Of a DNA stretch of 64,000 nucleotides, positions 22,295-34,149 are shown in pieces; within the stretch, counting starts at the first letter, position 1, and every line of letters begins with the position of its first letter. The notes beneath the pieces were generated by a model. It made no database searches, was not told the DNA's origin, and saw only the letters and a program-made list of their open reading frames with translations. The translations under genes were made by a program, and so were the position numbers. The stretch is from assembly GCA_905250025.1 (NCBI GenBank), contig CAJNOJ010000255.1:67051-131050 (forward strand), written 5' to 3'. The stretch comes from Adineta ricciae (taxonomy: Eukaryota > Rotifera > Eurotatoria > Adinetida > Adinetidae).

Positions 22295-23177
22295 ACAAAA
22301 AAAAAAAAACTTTATAAATAATTACTTCAAATGCTCTTTCGCTTCATAGAAATCTGTTCATGCTATGTATTTCTTAATAAATCTTGTACTTAAATTAGAA
22401 TTTAGCTTGTAAAATAAAATGCTATTCTTATACAATCAATTTATTAATCGACTTTAATGAGAATACATCCTATTTCATGATGTTTCACTTGTTTAGATTA
22501 TCGGAAGAAGACAATTTAATACTCTTAAACCTATTCATGGAAAGTTAGGATGTACAGATAAATGAAGTTCAATGATATCTTATAGTTAATCTGGCACCTA
22601 TATAGTATTTAAGAGCAAATGTACCTGGAAAAGAAAGAGATTTTATTCTATATGATAATATAGAATTTTCCTTCATCGACAGGAATGGAATCAAGTAACA
22701 ACAAATGTTTCTGATGATTTTCAATGGAAGAAAAACCAATGGAGAAAGATATTAATAGAAGTTTAACAAATCCAAATAGTTTAAAAGAATAATCAGTAAA
22801 GAAAATTGTCTTTTAATAGAAACTTCATTCAATGCTAAAATATCAAAAAAATTGAATTGCACATTCATTCTTACGAAATATGTCGAAACAACGAAAATAT
22901 AAATCTATCGATTCTGGTTGATTAGGTGACTCAATTAACTTTTCTATCCGAAAACAAATTCTTTTATAACATTCACATTGTTTTTCCATTGAATTTTTTA
23001 AAAACTATTTTCAATTATTAATCGAATGATATGACCATTATGGATTATCAAAATTATTTATTGAAGAAAATAAAAATAATTTCTGTCAGAAATTTTAGTT
23101 CGATTAAATAAAAAAAACTGGATGAAATGATTTATCAGTCAGATGGAATTCTGAAGTGGAAGAGACGAATTTTCATG
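22295..23177. other. Intergenic region
   Basis: 3' flank of the reductase gene, poly-A-rich. No gene seen. Confidence 0.45.
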
Positions 23178-23801
23178 TTAAGCAACAAAATATGATCCGA
23201 GATGATTTCGAGCATAACCACGATTCGTTAACATTGTGTGATTACTCTCTACAAGAAGAAAGAATCAATATTAGTTTGATTGTGAAAATGAGATATTTAC
23301 GTATAGCTTGTTTTGGTTCTGATATATGTTCTTTTCGTCCATTTTCGGCAATACGTAGTGGATGATTTAATTCATTTTGAACGGGAGCTTTGTAAACAAC
23401 TCGATTTTTTAAAATACGACTAAAAACAATGATGATGAAAATTTATCGTATTGAAAAGAATTTTACCCATGATCATCGGAAACAGTTTCTAATTGAACAC
23501 GAGTTCGAGCTTTTCCTGCAAATGTTTCTCCATGGTGATCGTATTGAGTTTTAAGAAGAAAATCTAATGAATCTAACGGAGCTTTTGGATCGTGTGTATA
23601 GACTTCATGTCTACCAGATGAAAGTGTAGCTGTTGAGTATAATCGACTCCACGGTTCATCGCGTTGAGCAATGTGACTGTCGCCTGCTTGAAATGGAATC
23701 TTTTGTTTTGCTACGCGACCCGTAAAAGTTTCTTCATTTTCAAGACGTGGATATGATAATGGATCACGATGGTTAACGGCTCGATGAATTGTGTGTGTCA
23801 T
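23178..23801 (-). CDS. CFAP276: CFAP276 (C1orf194-type ciliary microtubule inner protein)
   Basis: Three minus-strand exons (23467-23801, 23301-23419, 23178-23248), all in phase, encode 174 aa; the human protein is about the same length. Diagnostic blocks are DPLSYPRLENEETFTG, then RDEPWSRLYSTATLSSGRHE, YTHDPKAPLDSLDFLLKTQY with DHHGETF, and the C-terminal TMLTNRGYARNHLGSYFVA. They match in order the EPWSRL...DLDFRL...NHH...TNGGY layout of CFAP276, a protein inside axonemal doublet microtubules. Start is the ATG at 23799-23801. The intact frame and canonical introns suggest a working gene, expected in ciliated cells. Confidence 0.88.
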
Positions 23802-24806
23802 ATTTTTTTCTTTCAAATGGCTTGACTTTCTTCTGTTAGATGTTTGTTTTTTAATATGTTATGTTATGTTATGCGTATCATTTTCATCTCAAAGCTTAGT
23901 GATGTTGCTTGACAACCATCAATTGAGTCCATTGTCTTCTTTTAAGAGAATAAATAAATCATTTTATCTGAATTATTTCTGAAGAAATGAGTCAATAGGA
24001 CTTTTAATAACCCGACAAGTTCATTTCTCAATAGATGGCGCCAATAGTCAATTGTTTTGTTTTTTCGTTGAAGAATATTGATTTCTCTGTAAGGAATTGG
24101 AATTGATTTCATATAATTTACATATCCCTTTTGAATAGTATGTCTACTTAGTTCAAGTATAACATCTATTTAAGAATAATCTTTGAATTGCTATGGAAAG
24201 TGAAGGACGTTCTTCATATTCGATTATGTTCTTGTTTTTTTTCTTTGTATCAAATACGTACGATTGGGACGAAGAATGACATATGACGAAAAGAATTTCT
24301 ATTTGATTTGAATATTTATTATTGAACGTGTAATGACTTTTTCGTTCGCTTCGTTTATTGAATTATTCCCTAGAAATGCTTTTTCTCGTCAAACAATTGA
24401 ACAACATTATATTCTCAAATTGCTTCACGTCTATTGTGTTTTAAGTTATCATGCTTAGTTTTGACAATTTCTTTGGAAATACGAATCAACAATGCAATGT
24501 GTTAAATAACAGCAAGAGTGAATCCTTGTATATCGAGGTTGTGATGAAAATAATACTGTCAAAGTCGTCTGATGACATATATAAATATTAGATGGAATTA
24601 CTTCAGGTTGACAATTGAAATGAACTTTTTCGTTTATTTCTGCGAAGTAATTTCCAAATGTCTTTTTTTTTCTCTCGATTTTTTATTAATCAATAAAATA
24701 AGAAAAGACTTGTCGTTCGAAGAGAAAAATCTGTTTTTGTTAAATGATTTCGTTTTATATTCTGTTTTGTTCTAATAATTCGATTATGAATTGCTCCAAT
24801 AAGTCT
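23802..24806. other. Region without supported gene, ending at contig join
   Basis: Only short frames without motifs, including a 67-codon one at 24572-24775. Ends at the N at 24807. Confidence 0.4.
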
Positions 24807-24877
24807 NTCTAAAGAGATGAAAATTGATTTTTTTCGAAAATAAATTCATTTGATCAATTGAAATTTTTCTCTTTTAG

Positions 24878-25746
24878 TTCAATTGATCGTGCAGTAAGTG
24901 TATTATTTCCAATTGGAAGTCGACAATTCTGTCGTCGACAAATTGCATATACAATAACATTTGTTCTTGTTTTTATTTTAACAATCTTAAACAGTCATTT
25001 TCTTTATGGATTTGTCATTATTTCTGCTAATTCAACATTAAATACTAAAATTGAATATTGTTATCATCGTGATGATTCTTTAACATATCAAAAATTATTT
25101 GCTGCATATGATTCTTATGTTGATGTTATTAAAACAAATGTTATTCCATTTATAATTATGAGTATTTGTAATTTAATTATTATTTTTCGTGTTTGTCGAT
25201 CAAATTCATCAATTTATTTAACAAATGGAAGAAATGTTAATCGAACAACGAAATCAAAAAGAAAATATGAAAAAGATCGTCAATTAACATTTATGTTACT
25301 TGGTTCAGCAATTGCTTTTCTTGTTTTAACACTTCCAACAGAAATTAATGATATTATTCGATCACATTCAGGAGAAAAACTTGTCAATGAAAAAAAATAT
25401 TTATTATCGGCAATTCTTCTTTCATTTGCACATCTTAATTATGCGGTAAAAAATAGTATCAAATTTCTTTCTTTATATAATAAAAATTTCTAATTTTTAG
25501 ATTCATTTTTATATTTATACTTTAACAGGTGAAGTATTTCGACAACAATTAATTAAATTATGGCCAATAAATATTATTTGGCCTTATATTCTTCGTTTAC
25601 TTCGATGTAAAAAACTCAATAATTCATCTCTATCAACAAATGAAACAAATCTAAATCGTAAAAGACAAGATGATACGATTGAAATGGATCAAACATTTTT
25701 TCAAACAGTAAATAATAATGATGATGATGATAGTCCAATTCTTTAA
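24878..25746 (+). CDS. Class A GPCR, 3' part (TM3 end to C-terminus)
   Basis: Exon 24878-25445 follows a CTTTTAG acceptor and starts SIDRAVSVLFP, the DRY-equivalent at the end of TM3. TM4 (IAYTITFVLVFILTILNSHF), TM5 (VIPFIIMSICNLIIIFRVC), TM6 (FMLLGSAIAFLVLTLPTEI) and TM7 (ILLSFAHLNYAIHFYIYTLT) follow. A 55-bp intron (25446-25500) must be removed to join LNYA to IHFYIYTLTGEVFRQQLIKL; without splicing the frame closes at 25493. The tail ends NNNDDDDSPIL-stop. The 5' exons lie beyond the N at 24807. The 5' half at 10325-10658 is a candidate partner or a paralogue. Confidence 0.85.
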
Positions 25747-26396
25747 ATAGAATTTTCTTAAATAAAAACAATTTTTTTTTTCTTTGAATTTATTCTCAAA
25801 TAAAATAGTTGCTTTTGTTTTTCTTTCATATATTTATTAAATTCGAAAACATATTCTTTTGCAAAAAAACTCTTATTAAAAAATATTTCAAATTGAATTT
25901 GAAGATTGTTTTCATCTATTTAGACAAATTTAATGATATTATTAAAGATTTATTAAACGTAGAGAAATTTTACGTTGATATAAATAATTGATGAAATAGA
26001 TTTATGTCAAATACAAATCTGATAAAAAAAGAAAGAAAAGGTGAATGAGTCTTCAAACGGATGTTACTTGTTTTTCAGTCTAATAAAGATCGGGAATAAA
26101 TCTCATTTTCGAAGATGAATAAAAAAATGTACGTTTTTGTTTCTTCTTTTATCTTTGGTTCATTAATAATTTTTCCTTGAAGATAGAAATGATCTTTATT
26201 TCTAATTGAAGTAGAAAGAGAAAGAATGAATCCCCACGATTGATTTGTATCGTCTTTGTTTATATTTGATATAAGGTTGACCTATTGTATATAACATATA
26301 AATGATGAGGTTTCGATTAGAATAACTAGACAGAACAAACAAAATATATTTCTTCTATTATTCTTTTCTTAATGAACGTGTTGATTGATGAAAGTN
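25747..26396. other. Intergenic, ending at contig join
   Basis: AT-rich; no gene supported. N at 26397. Confidence 0.4.
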
Positions 26397-26478
26397 GCGT
26401 GGAAAACGATCAATCATCCTAAAGTGAATGAATTTTGAATAATTAAAATAAGAAAAAAATTGAAAGATATTTTTTAAA

Positions 26479-27108
26479 GATTATCGAATTAATTGAAGGT
26501 TTAATACGTGAGATCTTTGGTTCGAATACAGAAATCAAGAAAATCGTGCGAATTCCAATACAAATACATTTTATTTCAATTGATTATCCATCATTACGTG
26601 GATTTTCTGGTATAAATGAAATATTTATCAATGAAAAATATTTTTTAACAAAGATCAATTCATACAAATCGAATAGTTCTTTATCGAACTCAATGTTAAA
26701 AATGGATTTAGCAGCGATAGCGTTACATGAATGTGCTCATGTTCGAATAAGACAAGTAATTATTGATTCTATTTGATATTTTCAAAGCGAAAAAAAAACA
26801 AGAGATTATCTGTTTAGCAAGTTGATGATATTAATATAAGTACACCCAATGTTCTTCAATTGTATCAAGTGAATAAACCGAAAACCGATGAAGAATTTGG
26901 TCGATTAGCCGAATTAAATCTTTTTCACGAACAAATTGATTGGTTTCAATCAATTGATACAATCAATACAAATTATGTGGAGAAATTTCTCGATGCAATT
27001 GAAAATGGAACACATCTACCATCACTTACAGAAAATGATGGAGCCATTCCACGTCAATCATCAACAACTATGGATGTTGATATTATCAATGATATGTTTA
27101 TCTGTTAG
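26479..27108 (+). CDS. HExxH-containing putative metallopeptidase-like protein, 5' end missing
   Basis: Two exons (about 26479-26755 and 26818-27108) separated by a 62-bp intron. The first encodes IELIEGLIREIFGSNTEIKK, IPIQIHFISIDYPSLRGFSG and then MDLAAIALHECAHVRIRQ. HECAH is a HExxH zinc-binding motif in a helical, small-residue context as in zincins. The second exon encodes EEFGRLAELNLFHEQIDWFQ and ends NDMFIC-stop; FHEQID may carry a further metal ligand. The N at 26397 lies upstream, so the first exons may be missing. No known peptidase family could be named from sequence alone; function as a peptidase is inference. Confidence 0.6.
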
Positions 27109-27306
27109 AGATTTCATTCGAATACATCAATAAAATATTCATTTATGCACTTCGAATAATAATGTGTCTTTTCCTATGTCACCAATTACTTTTCAAATAA
27201 AAAAAAACCTTCTAATTTGATTCACCTTTTTGTATGACGTCAAATAATTTCTGTTCTCACAAACATTGTTGTTATCATTAAAAGATAAAGTGATATCATC
27301 TGTGGA

Positions 27307-28422
27307 ATGAAAGATAAAAATCTCATTTTCAAAATGTTTTCATGTCTCTCAAATTCGTTACCTGTTGAATTAATTCATCATATATTTGAATATTTACATT
27401 CATATGAAATAATTCAATCGTTTTTCAATTTGAATGAGGATTTAAATCGTATCGTGATTAATTATGATCGTTACATCTGGGATTTTCGTGGTATACTCAA
27501 AATGTCAATTTGATCTTGTATGTCAATTTTTACAACCAAATCGAGTGATTTATTTAAGATTATGCGATGATGATGAAACACCTGAACAATGTCATATTTT
27601 CTTCTCTCATTTTCATATTGAACAATTTGTCAATCTTCGATCTTTGGAAATTATTTTTCACATAGAAAAAACATCGAACAATATTTGACCGATCTTTCAA
27701 AACTTTCACGTTTATCATCAATTATTTTATCATTAACATATCGAATAACTTCGATAATTAACATTCAAAGAGTATTTCCTCAACTACATCGATTAATTAT
27801 AGATTCACCTAAATTTTTGAATATAAAAATGCCTGAACTACGTTATTTAAAGTTAACAAAATATGAACGAGCACCGTTTTCATATCTATCGAGTAATTTG
27901 ATGCCTAATCTTCATTCATTAGATATAACACTTTCATTATCAACAATTCTTTCGACAATGAATTCATATTTGATTTGGTTTCAAATAAAACGTTTATTTC
28001 TTAAAACAACAGGTGAGTCAACGTCCATTTTCACAAATGAATTTTCTTATTATTTAATTAGATTCGGATATTTCATTTTCCATATCACAATTTTTATGTA
28101 AACTGATCAATTTAAAACATTTCGAAATTGATATTCAAAATGCAACAAATGTTCCTGATGGTCAACAATGGGAATTACTTGTTTCACATTTGATTCGATT
28201 TCATTTTTGATTTACAATTTATAATCAAAAACTAAATAATAATACTTTAGAAAAATATCTCAAATCATTTTCTTCATCATTTTGGTTGGAAGAAAAACGT
28301 TGATTTGTTGGTTATTACAAAAATCTATCATCATATTCATTTTTTACAATACCACGTTTTGTTTCAACAAGTATCGATACATCTTCTGTTTATCAATCAT
28401 TGTTTACATCATCAAATTTCTN
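27307..28422 (+). pseudogene. F-box/LRR-type gene, decayed
   Basis: Begins with an F-box after FKMFSCLSNS: LPVELIHHIFEYLHSYEIIQ, then NLNEDLNRIVINYDRYIWDF. It changes frame at about 27500 (A run) into QFDLVCQFLQPNRVIYLRLC and again at about 27667 into EQYLTDLSKLSRLSSIILSL. It continues through LRR-like sequence (MPELRYLKLTKYE, MPNLHSLDITLSL) and a probable intron at 28014-28061. In-frame stops at about 28208 and 28302 interrupt what follows (FHF-stop-FTIYN, EEKR-stop-FVGYYKNLSS). Two frameshifts and two stops mark a pseudogene of a large bdelloid-style F-box family. F-box proteins normally recruit substrates to SCF ubiquitin ligases. Confidence 0.75.
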
Positions 28423-28423
28423 G

Positions 28424-28833
28424 CTTAAATACAATTTTATCATCTTCCATCGTCATTTAATGAATATAAACAAAATATTTCTTTTGAACAAATTCGTTCA
28501 ATTGAATTTTCTCGAGAAATTAAATCGATTTCATTGATACAAATTTTAAATGAGATTTTTCCTCGAATTCAACGTTTAACAATGAAAATCAATTCGTTTG
28601 ACGAAATAGAAAAGATTTTCCAAACGTTTTCATCATCATTATCAATTGTTTGTTTTCATTGTGATACGTCAACTATTTCAACAACAAATAAAAATTTATT
28701 TCAAAAGATTTTCAATCATTCGAATTTTACTTTTTCAATTCAATCCAATTCCATTCATTTCTGGATTGGTTCGAAACATACGACCGAAAAAGTTTGTTTT
28801 CTTTCTTTTTTGTATTTGAGAAAATTGATTTGA
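28424..28833 (+). pseudogene. C-terminal fragment of the same F-box family
   Basis: After the N at 28423 the frame reads QFYHLPSSFNEYKQNISFEQ, IRSIEFSREIKSISLIQILN, EIFPRIQRLTMKINSFDEIE and runs to a stop at 28833. Related sequence recurs at 34150-34430. Because it lies on a different contig from 27307-28422, they need not be one gene. Its own frame is open, so it could also be the end of a working paralogue. Confidence 0.5.
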
Positions 28834-30148
28834 TCAACTTTGTTTATAGATACTCAATCAACAAGTAAAAGAGAAGAGAAGAAAAAAAGTAATTCAATGC
28901 TTTTCATGGTGTTCATCAAAAAAGTATCAAATTGAGTAATAAATATCTCATTTATTGTTGAAAAGAAAGTGTTTTTTTTTATCTAAGTTAAGATTAATAA
29001 ATGTGAAAAAATCTAATAAAAATTCTATTTTTATCACATTCACATGTTTATTCTCAAGACGTAGAATTTTTTATTGAATTTTATTATTTTATGTGGTCAT
29101 ATTAAAAGCTTTCTACTTCAAACACTCATGTAAGAACTTCGAAAATTTGTAGCTCAAGGATATCATTAACAGATATTATTCAATCGTTTTAACGTACATT
29201 GATTTCCTAAGCGTCGTCAACATAATAATTAGATTTCTAACAAAAAAGTCCTATAAGAACCATTCATACTATTGAATCTTTAACCAATAATGAATAGATT
29301 ATAGTCGATATTTGAAGTAATATCTGCATAGAAAAGTTATTCGGTCATAATGATAACACTTCTGAGTGCTTGATAAGCATCATTCGTTGATATTTAACGC
29401 CTTCTCTTTTGCATCGTGTCAATTATAAAACTTAAATCTAATAATGATCAGTAATTTCCTTTCTTCAGAATCTATTACTTAACTATTTTACACACTTGCC
29501 TTGTGCATTCCGGAAAACTTACACTTACTTGATGTTGAATGAAAATATTATCCCGAAATTGATAGTATAACATCAAACGCGATCAAAATATTCTTATCAT
29601 ATACTTCTTTTATTTTGTTCATAGAATTACATACTAAGTACTCGAAATGATTGGGAATATCCCAGAATGGTCGTTTAGGCGACTAGATCCGTTTAAATCT
29701 GAATCGATTTCAGTAAGTTCCGATCCGATTCGCCGAACTTTTTTAACTACCAAAATACTACATGTCTTGTTTCACAATTAATCGTTCCATCTATCGCTGT
29801 GGTAACGTTCACATATACCACTCATGAATTTATAAACACTTCAAAAAGTGACTATGGTTTAGGATATGTCTTGAGAGTCTGTCGTATTTGATACCGACAA
29901 ACGAAAGACATTTCGACGATGAGGATTTATATACCCATTTCAAGACCATCGTAACTTACCGAGCATTAACGCCATCTATGATTAATAACAATTACTGGTT
30001 TATGTCGTGAAATATAAAAGAAAGTCGAATAGCAAGTAAGATGTGATGTGATCGAGATAATCCTTTCAATACTAGAGATCATTATAAATAATATGAGAGT
30101 TTTGAAAAATAGCACATTCACCTTTCATACTGCTTAGATTCAACTCAA
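28834..30148. other. Intergenic region with family-B remnant
   Basis: No gene supported. A decayed family-B element piece lies at about 29661-29740. Confidence 0.45.
29661..29740. mobile_element. CCCAGG element, family B, one-ended remnant
   Basis: CCCAGAATGGTCGTTTAGGC and GACTAGATCCGTTTAAATCT match the start of the copy at 32371. The other end is not recognisable. Confidence 0.5.
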
Positions 30149-30870
30149 ATGGCTGATCCCACAGAACGATATTCGAAACGAAAGAAGAAATACACGACTT
30201 CATTTTTAAATGTTTCTCAAGAAGAAGCGGAAGATTCACTTGGATTTCGATTCCAAAAATTCTACAAATCTCATCTCAAATACCAACCGATCAATTTATC
30301 ACGAAAACAGCACCAGAAGAATTGAAGAAAAAAATATATGATCGTTTGATTGATGGAATTGCATCAGAAGGATTTCCAGAAGCAACAATTGCACCGATGA
30401 ATGAAGCAGTTGTCACTGATTTTGTTGGAGATATTTTGAAAGCGATGGTTGCTCATAGTAATCGCACGATACATCATGATGAATTAATATTATCTCGAGA
30501 GAAACAAATCATCAGCAAAGACGAAGAATATGGTGGAAATATGGAATTTATAGTAACTCATAATATTGATGATGGGAAGGTTCGTCATGTCATTGTAGTT
30601 GAAGCCAAACGTGATGCACTGGGAAAAGGACTTACTCAACTGTTATTAGCATTGAAATCAATGTGGGAAACAAATAACGATCAGAAAACAGTTTATGGAT
30701 TTGTAACGACAGCCACTCTATGGCAATTAGTCACATTTGATGGTCAAATATGGAAATTATCGGAATCAATGATAGTTTTATTTGGAAATATGCCTAATAA
30801 AGAAGATCGATGGTTGAAAAGCAATACACAACTATTAGACGTGATTTACACTATTTTGTCATCATTATGA
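30149..30870 (+). CDS. PD-(D/E)XK-nuclease-like protein with probable frameshift
   Basis: An ATG at 30149 opens MADPTERYSKRKKKYTTSFL, NVSQEEAEDSLGFRF. Convincing coding then continues one frame over from about 30250: IPTDQFITKTAPEELKKKIY, APMNEAVVTDFVGDILKAMV, GGNMEFIVTHNIDDGKVRHV and IVVEAKRDALGKGLTQLLLA, ending at 30868-30870. The acidic residue before a strand, VVEAKR (the E-x-K signature) and a downstream GKGLTQ helix fit the restriction-endonuclease-like PD-(D/E)XK fold. A one-base loss near the CCAAAAATTC run around 30255 would explain the frame change, either a sequencing error or inactivation. Biological role unknown. Confidence 0.6.
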
Positions 30871-31218
30871 GATGTTTTATGGATATTAGTTTATTGAAAA
30901 AATAGTAAAGAATATTGTCTAATTGAATGTTGTTTGATAGTTAATGTAAGAGAGAATAGATGATTCCGTCAGAGATGATGATCTAAAAATATGTTTCGTT
31001 ACAAAATTATTTGTGTTCGAATGAAATATTTACAAGAGTCAACAAAATATATCAACTGCAAAAACGAAAACGAGAAAGTTTCTCTGCTGAAAACGATTTT
31101 TGCAACACAATTTCAATCGAAAAGTTCGGCGTGTATGATAATAAATCGAAAACATCTTTACAATGCGATGAAGATTGACGATTACTACAAGAAATTATCG
31201 ATACTAACGTTTGTAATT

Positions 31219-31716
31219 ATTAATTGAATGTCTTCTCTTTGTCTTCTATTTTCAAGTTCTAATGGAAAACGGTCGTAATTAATGATATTTATTGAGAAAA
31301 GGTCGAGATTTGCAGTCAATCAAAGACAAAAGTTACATCGATATAAGAGATTGATTGAATGGAAATTAGCGACGAAATTGTTTCAGAGAGAAAATGTCTT
31401 TGACTTCCGTAGTTTTTTCATTTTCCGTCATTGACGAAAGCTTCGAAGAATTCTTTACTTACCCAGGTCGAACAATCCCATATTCGGATCCGAAACATGG
31501 ATTTCCTAGATTTTCTAAGGGTCATCATAGAAGATAGCTAAAAAGATCGCCCGTAAAATTTGCAACAACCGACGGGATCCTTCTAGTCGGATTCCAATGC
31601 AATTCCGTTTCCAGGAATCCGATCGGATTTTGTCAGATGGTCGGATCCAGCATCGGATTTGTTGACCGGGGTAGACGTTATTTCATTATCATACATCAGA
31701 TAGATATGAGTCTTCA
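31219..31716. repeat. Segmental duplication, copy with element inserted
   Basis: Positions 31219-31461 and 31672 to about 31716 match 35164 to about 35434 almost base for base. The only large difference is the family-A element at 31462-31671. The duplicated sequence itself has no recognised gene; it follows the PD-(D/E)XK-like gene. Confidence 0.85.
31462..31671. mobile_element. CCCAGG element, family A, copy 2 (with empty site at 35406)
   Basis: CCCAGGTCGAACAATCCCAT at the left and GCATCGGATTTGTTGACCGGGG at the right (the last base pairs differ from CCTGGG by one change), flanked by TA on both sides. The duplicate at 35164-35434 has a single TA at 35406-35407 and no element. It thus preserves the pre-insertion state and fixes the element as 210 bp with a TA target-site duplication. 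Confidence 0.9.
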
Positions 31717-32370
31717 ACGATAATTTTAATAATTTCCTAACACAAAGAAAACAATTTCGATCTGTTAAGAAAAAGAATTTGTTTGGACGCATTTTTGATT
31801 TTCAATGAAGTATAGATCATTACTGCTCCTGCTTTTCATCAAATTGATTCAAAACACAACCCACATCCAGCCATCGTCCTTCAAAAATTTCTTCGCGTTT
31901 ACACTCAATTGATATCATTAGTTTCTGATGCAAATAAAGAATTCTAATCTGTATCTACGTGATCTTTTCGTGGATAAAGACTAGATCAATGAGAAGGATC
32001 ATGAAGAAATACAGTCCGTTCGTAATATGGAAGTGTTGGGCTTTCCAAGGCGCCACTTGCATAGAAGTTTATCAACGAAAAATCTAAACCTGTGACGATC
32101 GTTCATATCGTTGACGGCACAACAGATAATATCGTTGTATATGGAAGTGCATGATGATAAATTGAAGATGATATTCGAATTAGTATCTCCTGGGATGAAT
32201 TATTTCGTAATGATGACAATAAACTTGTATGGATAGTATGAACCATTTGTTGATATCTAACGTCCTCTTTCGCCTTGTATCAACTGAATAAAGTTCTAAT
32301 CCAATGGTGAACAGTAAGTTTTTCTTTATCCATTTGGATATAATCGAAAATCAGAACTCTCATAATGATC
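31717..32370. other. Region without supported gene
   Basis: No coding segment recognised. Confidence 0.4.
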
Positions 32371-32616
32371 CCCAGGTCGATCATTTCGGTGACTGGATCC
32401 GTTTAAACCTCAGTCGGTTTCGGCAAATTCCTTGTCGCCGGATTCCGGTCGGAAATTTACAGGAAATGTCCGGTCAATTCCTGACTGTTTCTAGCCCAAA
32501 GTTTGCAGGAAATGGTCAGGAAGTAACTGGAAACTTCATTTGAACTTCCGGCGGCAGGGAAGTCGTCGGAGAGCGAACTTAACCGGTCGGAACCGACCGA
32601 GCCACGATAATCTGCG
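32371..32616. mobile_element. CCCAGG element, family B, copy 2 (diverged ends)
   Basis: Starts CCCAGGTCGATCATTTCGGT and ends in CCGGTCGGAACCGACCGAGC followed by a mutated terminus (TCTGCG for CCTGGG). The longest family-B copy in the window, with an extra interior of GGAAATGTCCGG-like words. Confidence 0.7.
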
Positions 32617-32674
32617 ATTCTTTGATTTTCATCAAAACAGTGATGGCAAACACGACAAATTCCACGGATGTTAA

Positions 32675-33711
32675 CGATCATGGTTTTCTACTGATCAATC
32701 ATCAGACACAGATAGCAAGTCAGTCAACGATGTTCTTGCGATAAAGTATTACGGTGAGCATGCATTTACATCTCAGCTATTTAATTTTTGTTATCTATTT
32801 TATCTTTACAGACGGTTTCAAAATCGGAAGAATCATTGAGATCCATGACAACTATTTCTTGGTGCAATTGTTCCACTACAAACTCGATGTCAAATGTGAG
32901 AATATAACAGAGGATGAAATCTTAGTCAACTTCGGTGGTAATGGATCGAAATCGATATTTGACTTTGATCACAATAGACAAATGATTTTGTCTCGCAAAA
33001 TGAAATATATGAGTATGTTGCGGATTTCAATGTAACACTAAGAGTACATTCATTTTCTTCCAGACTCTGATACGTCGATGTCGCTGATTGCTATCATCGC
33101 TGACCTTGAAGAAAACGAAGTAAGTTCCGACTCAGAAATGGTTTTTTTTTCAACCGTAGCATAGACAAAAATAATCTTTTTCGTTAGTCAGGCCATTCTC
33201 GACATCTCTGTCTATTTGATTCTTTTCCTGTTCTCCGATGAGTATATAGACGTCTGCGATAGGTGATCCTATTCATTCATTTATTTTGCAGATTATTCTC
33301 AACATGGAATCAGCGATGAATGTTATTATTCGAAAGTTAATCGTTATGTCGAGTTCTCTGGAAATTATTAAGGTTTTACTCAATGATCAATCGTTCAAAT
33401 TCGATGATATAATCGCAAAAATCTATGCTCATGTTCATGAAATCGAAAGTGAAGAAAATCTCAAAAATTTGGCACAGATCATAGCACAAATTAGTATCGA
33501 TAAAGAATGTCTTTCCGCGACTGAAAAGCATTTGCAGAAAATTTCGGATCGTACAAGTAATATGGCAAAATTCACCGGAATCGTTATCAAAGAAATAGGT
33601 AAATTCCAGTTGTTGTTATCACTGTCTTGAAAGAATTTGTATTTAGGCCAGCTCATTCAACTATGCATTCATACCCAGGTTATTATGGCACGGTCGGTTC
33701 CGGCCGGTTAG
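32675..33711 (+). CDS. Uncharacterised multi-exon protein ending inside a CCCAGG element
   Basis: Exons at about 32675-32753 (start unresolved), 32812-33012, 33064-33119, 33292-33598 and 33647-33711 keep phase across GT-AG introns. The product reads AIKYYDGFKIGRIIEIHDNY, FLVQLFHYKLDVKCENITED, then helical sequence (SAMNVIIRKLIVMSSSLEII, IIAKIYAHVHEIESEENLKN, AQIIAQISIDKECLSATEKH). In the last exon, QLIQLCIH runs into the family-B element at 33674 and stops at 33709-33711 within it. Without the element and one TA, the frame would end IHSAILTT-stop. No family recognised. The FKIGRIIEIHDNYFLVQ part loosely resembles a small beta-barrel (Tudor/chromo-like), but this is speculative. Confidence 0.55.
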
Positions 33712-33791
33712 GTTCGTTTTCCGACCATTTCCTTGCCGCAGGAATCGACTCAGATTTCAACGGATCCAGTCGCCGGAATGATCGACCTGGG
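33674..33791. mobile_element. CCCAGG element, family B, copy 3 (118 bp)
   Basis: CCCAGGTTATTATGGCACGG at the left, GAATGATCGACCTGGG at the right, TA on both sides (33672-33673, 33792-33793). The best-preserved family-B copy. It lies in the last exon of the gene at 32675-33711 and supplies its stop codon. Confidence 0.85.
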
Positions 33792-34149
33792 TAGTGCAAT
33801 ACTTACGACTTAGCGGATCTTGGATCGAAATACTGTCACAATGATGATGATCCAATATGGAAGACAATAAAAATATTTTCATAATGTAAATTTTTGTGCA
33901 TAGGAATAAAATCATAGTACTCGAATTGATCAGGACTATAGGACATTCAAGTACGTCGGATGAAATAATACGATTTGTTGCCGATTTGATAGAAAGAAAA
34001 CTGAGATAGTCTCCCGAATATGTCGTTCATTCACAACAATTCGATGTATAGCGATACGTCCGCGGTAGATTATTGTGAAAAGTGTGTTTTTCAGATGAAA
34101 TGAACAGATTGTTGACATAAAGATTCTAAACAATGACCTTCAAATTCAA

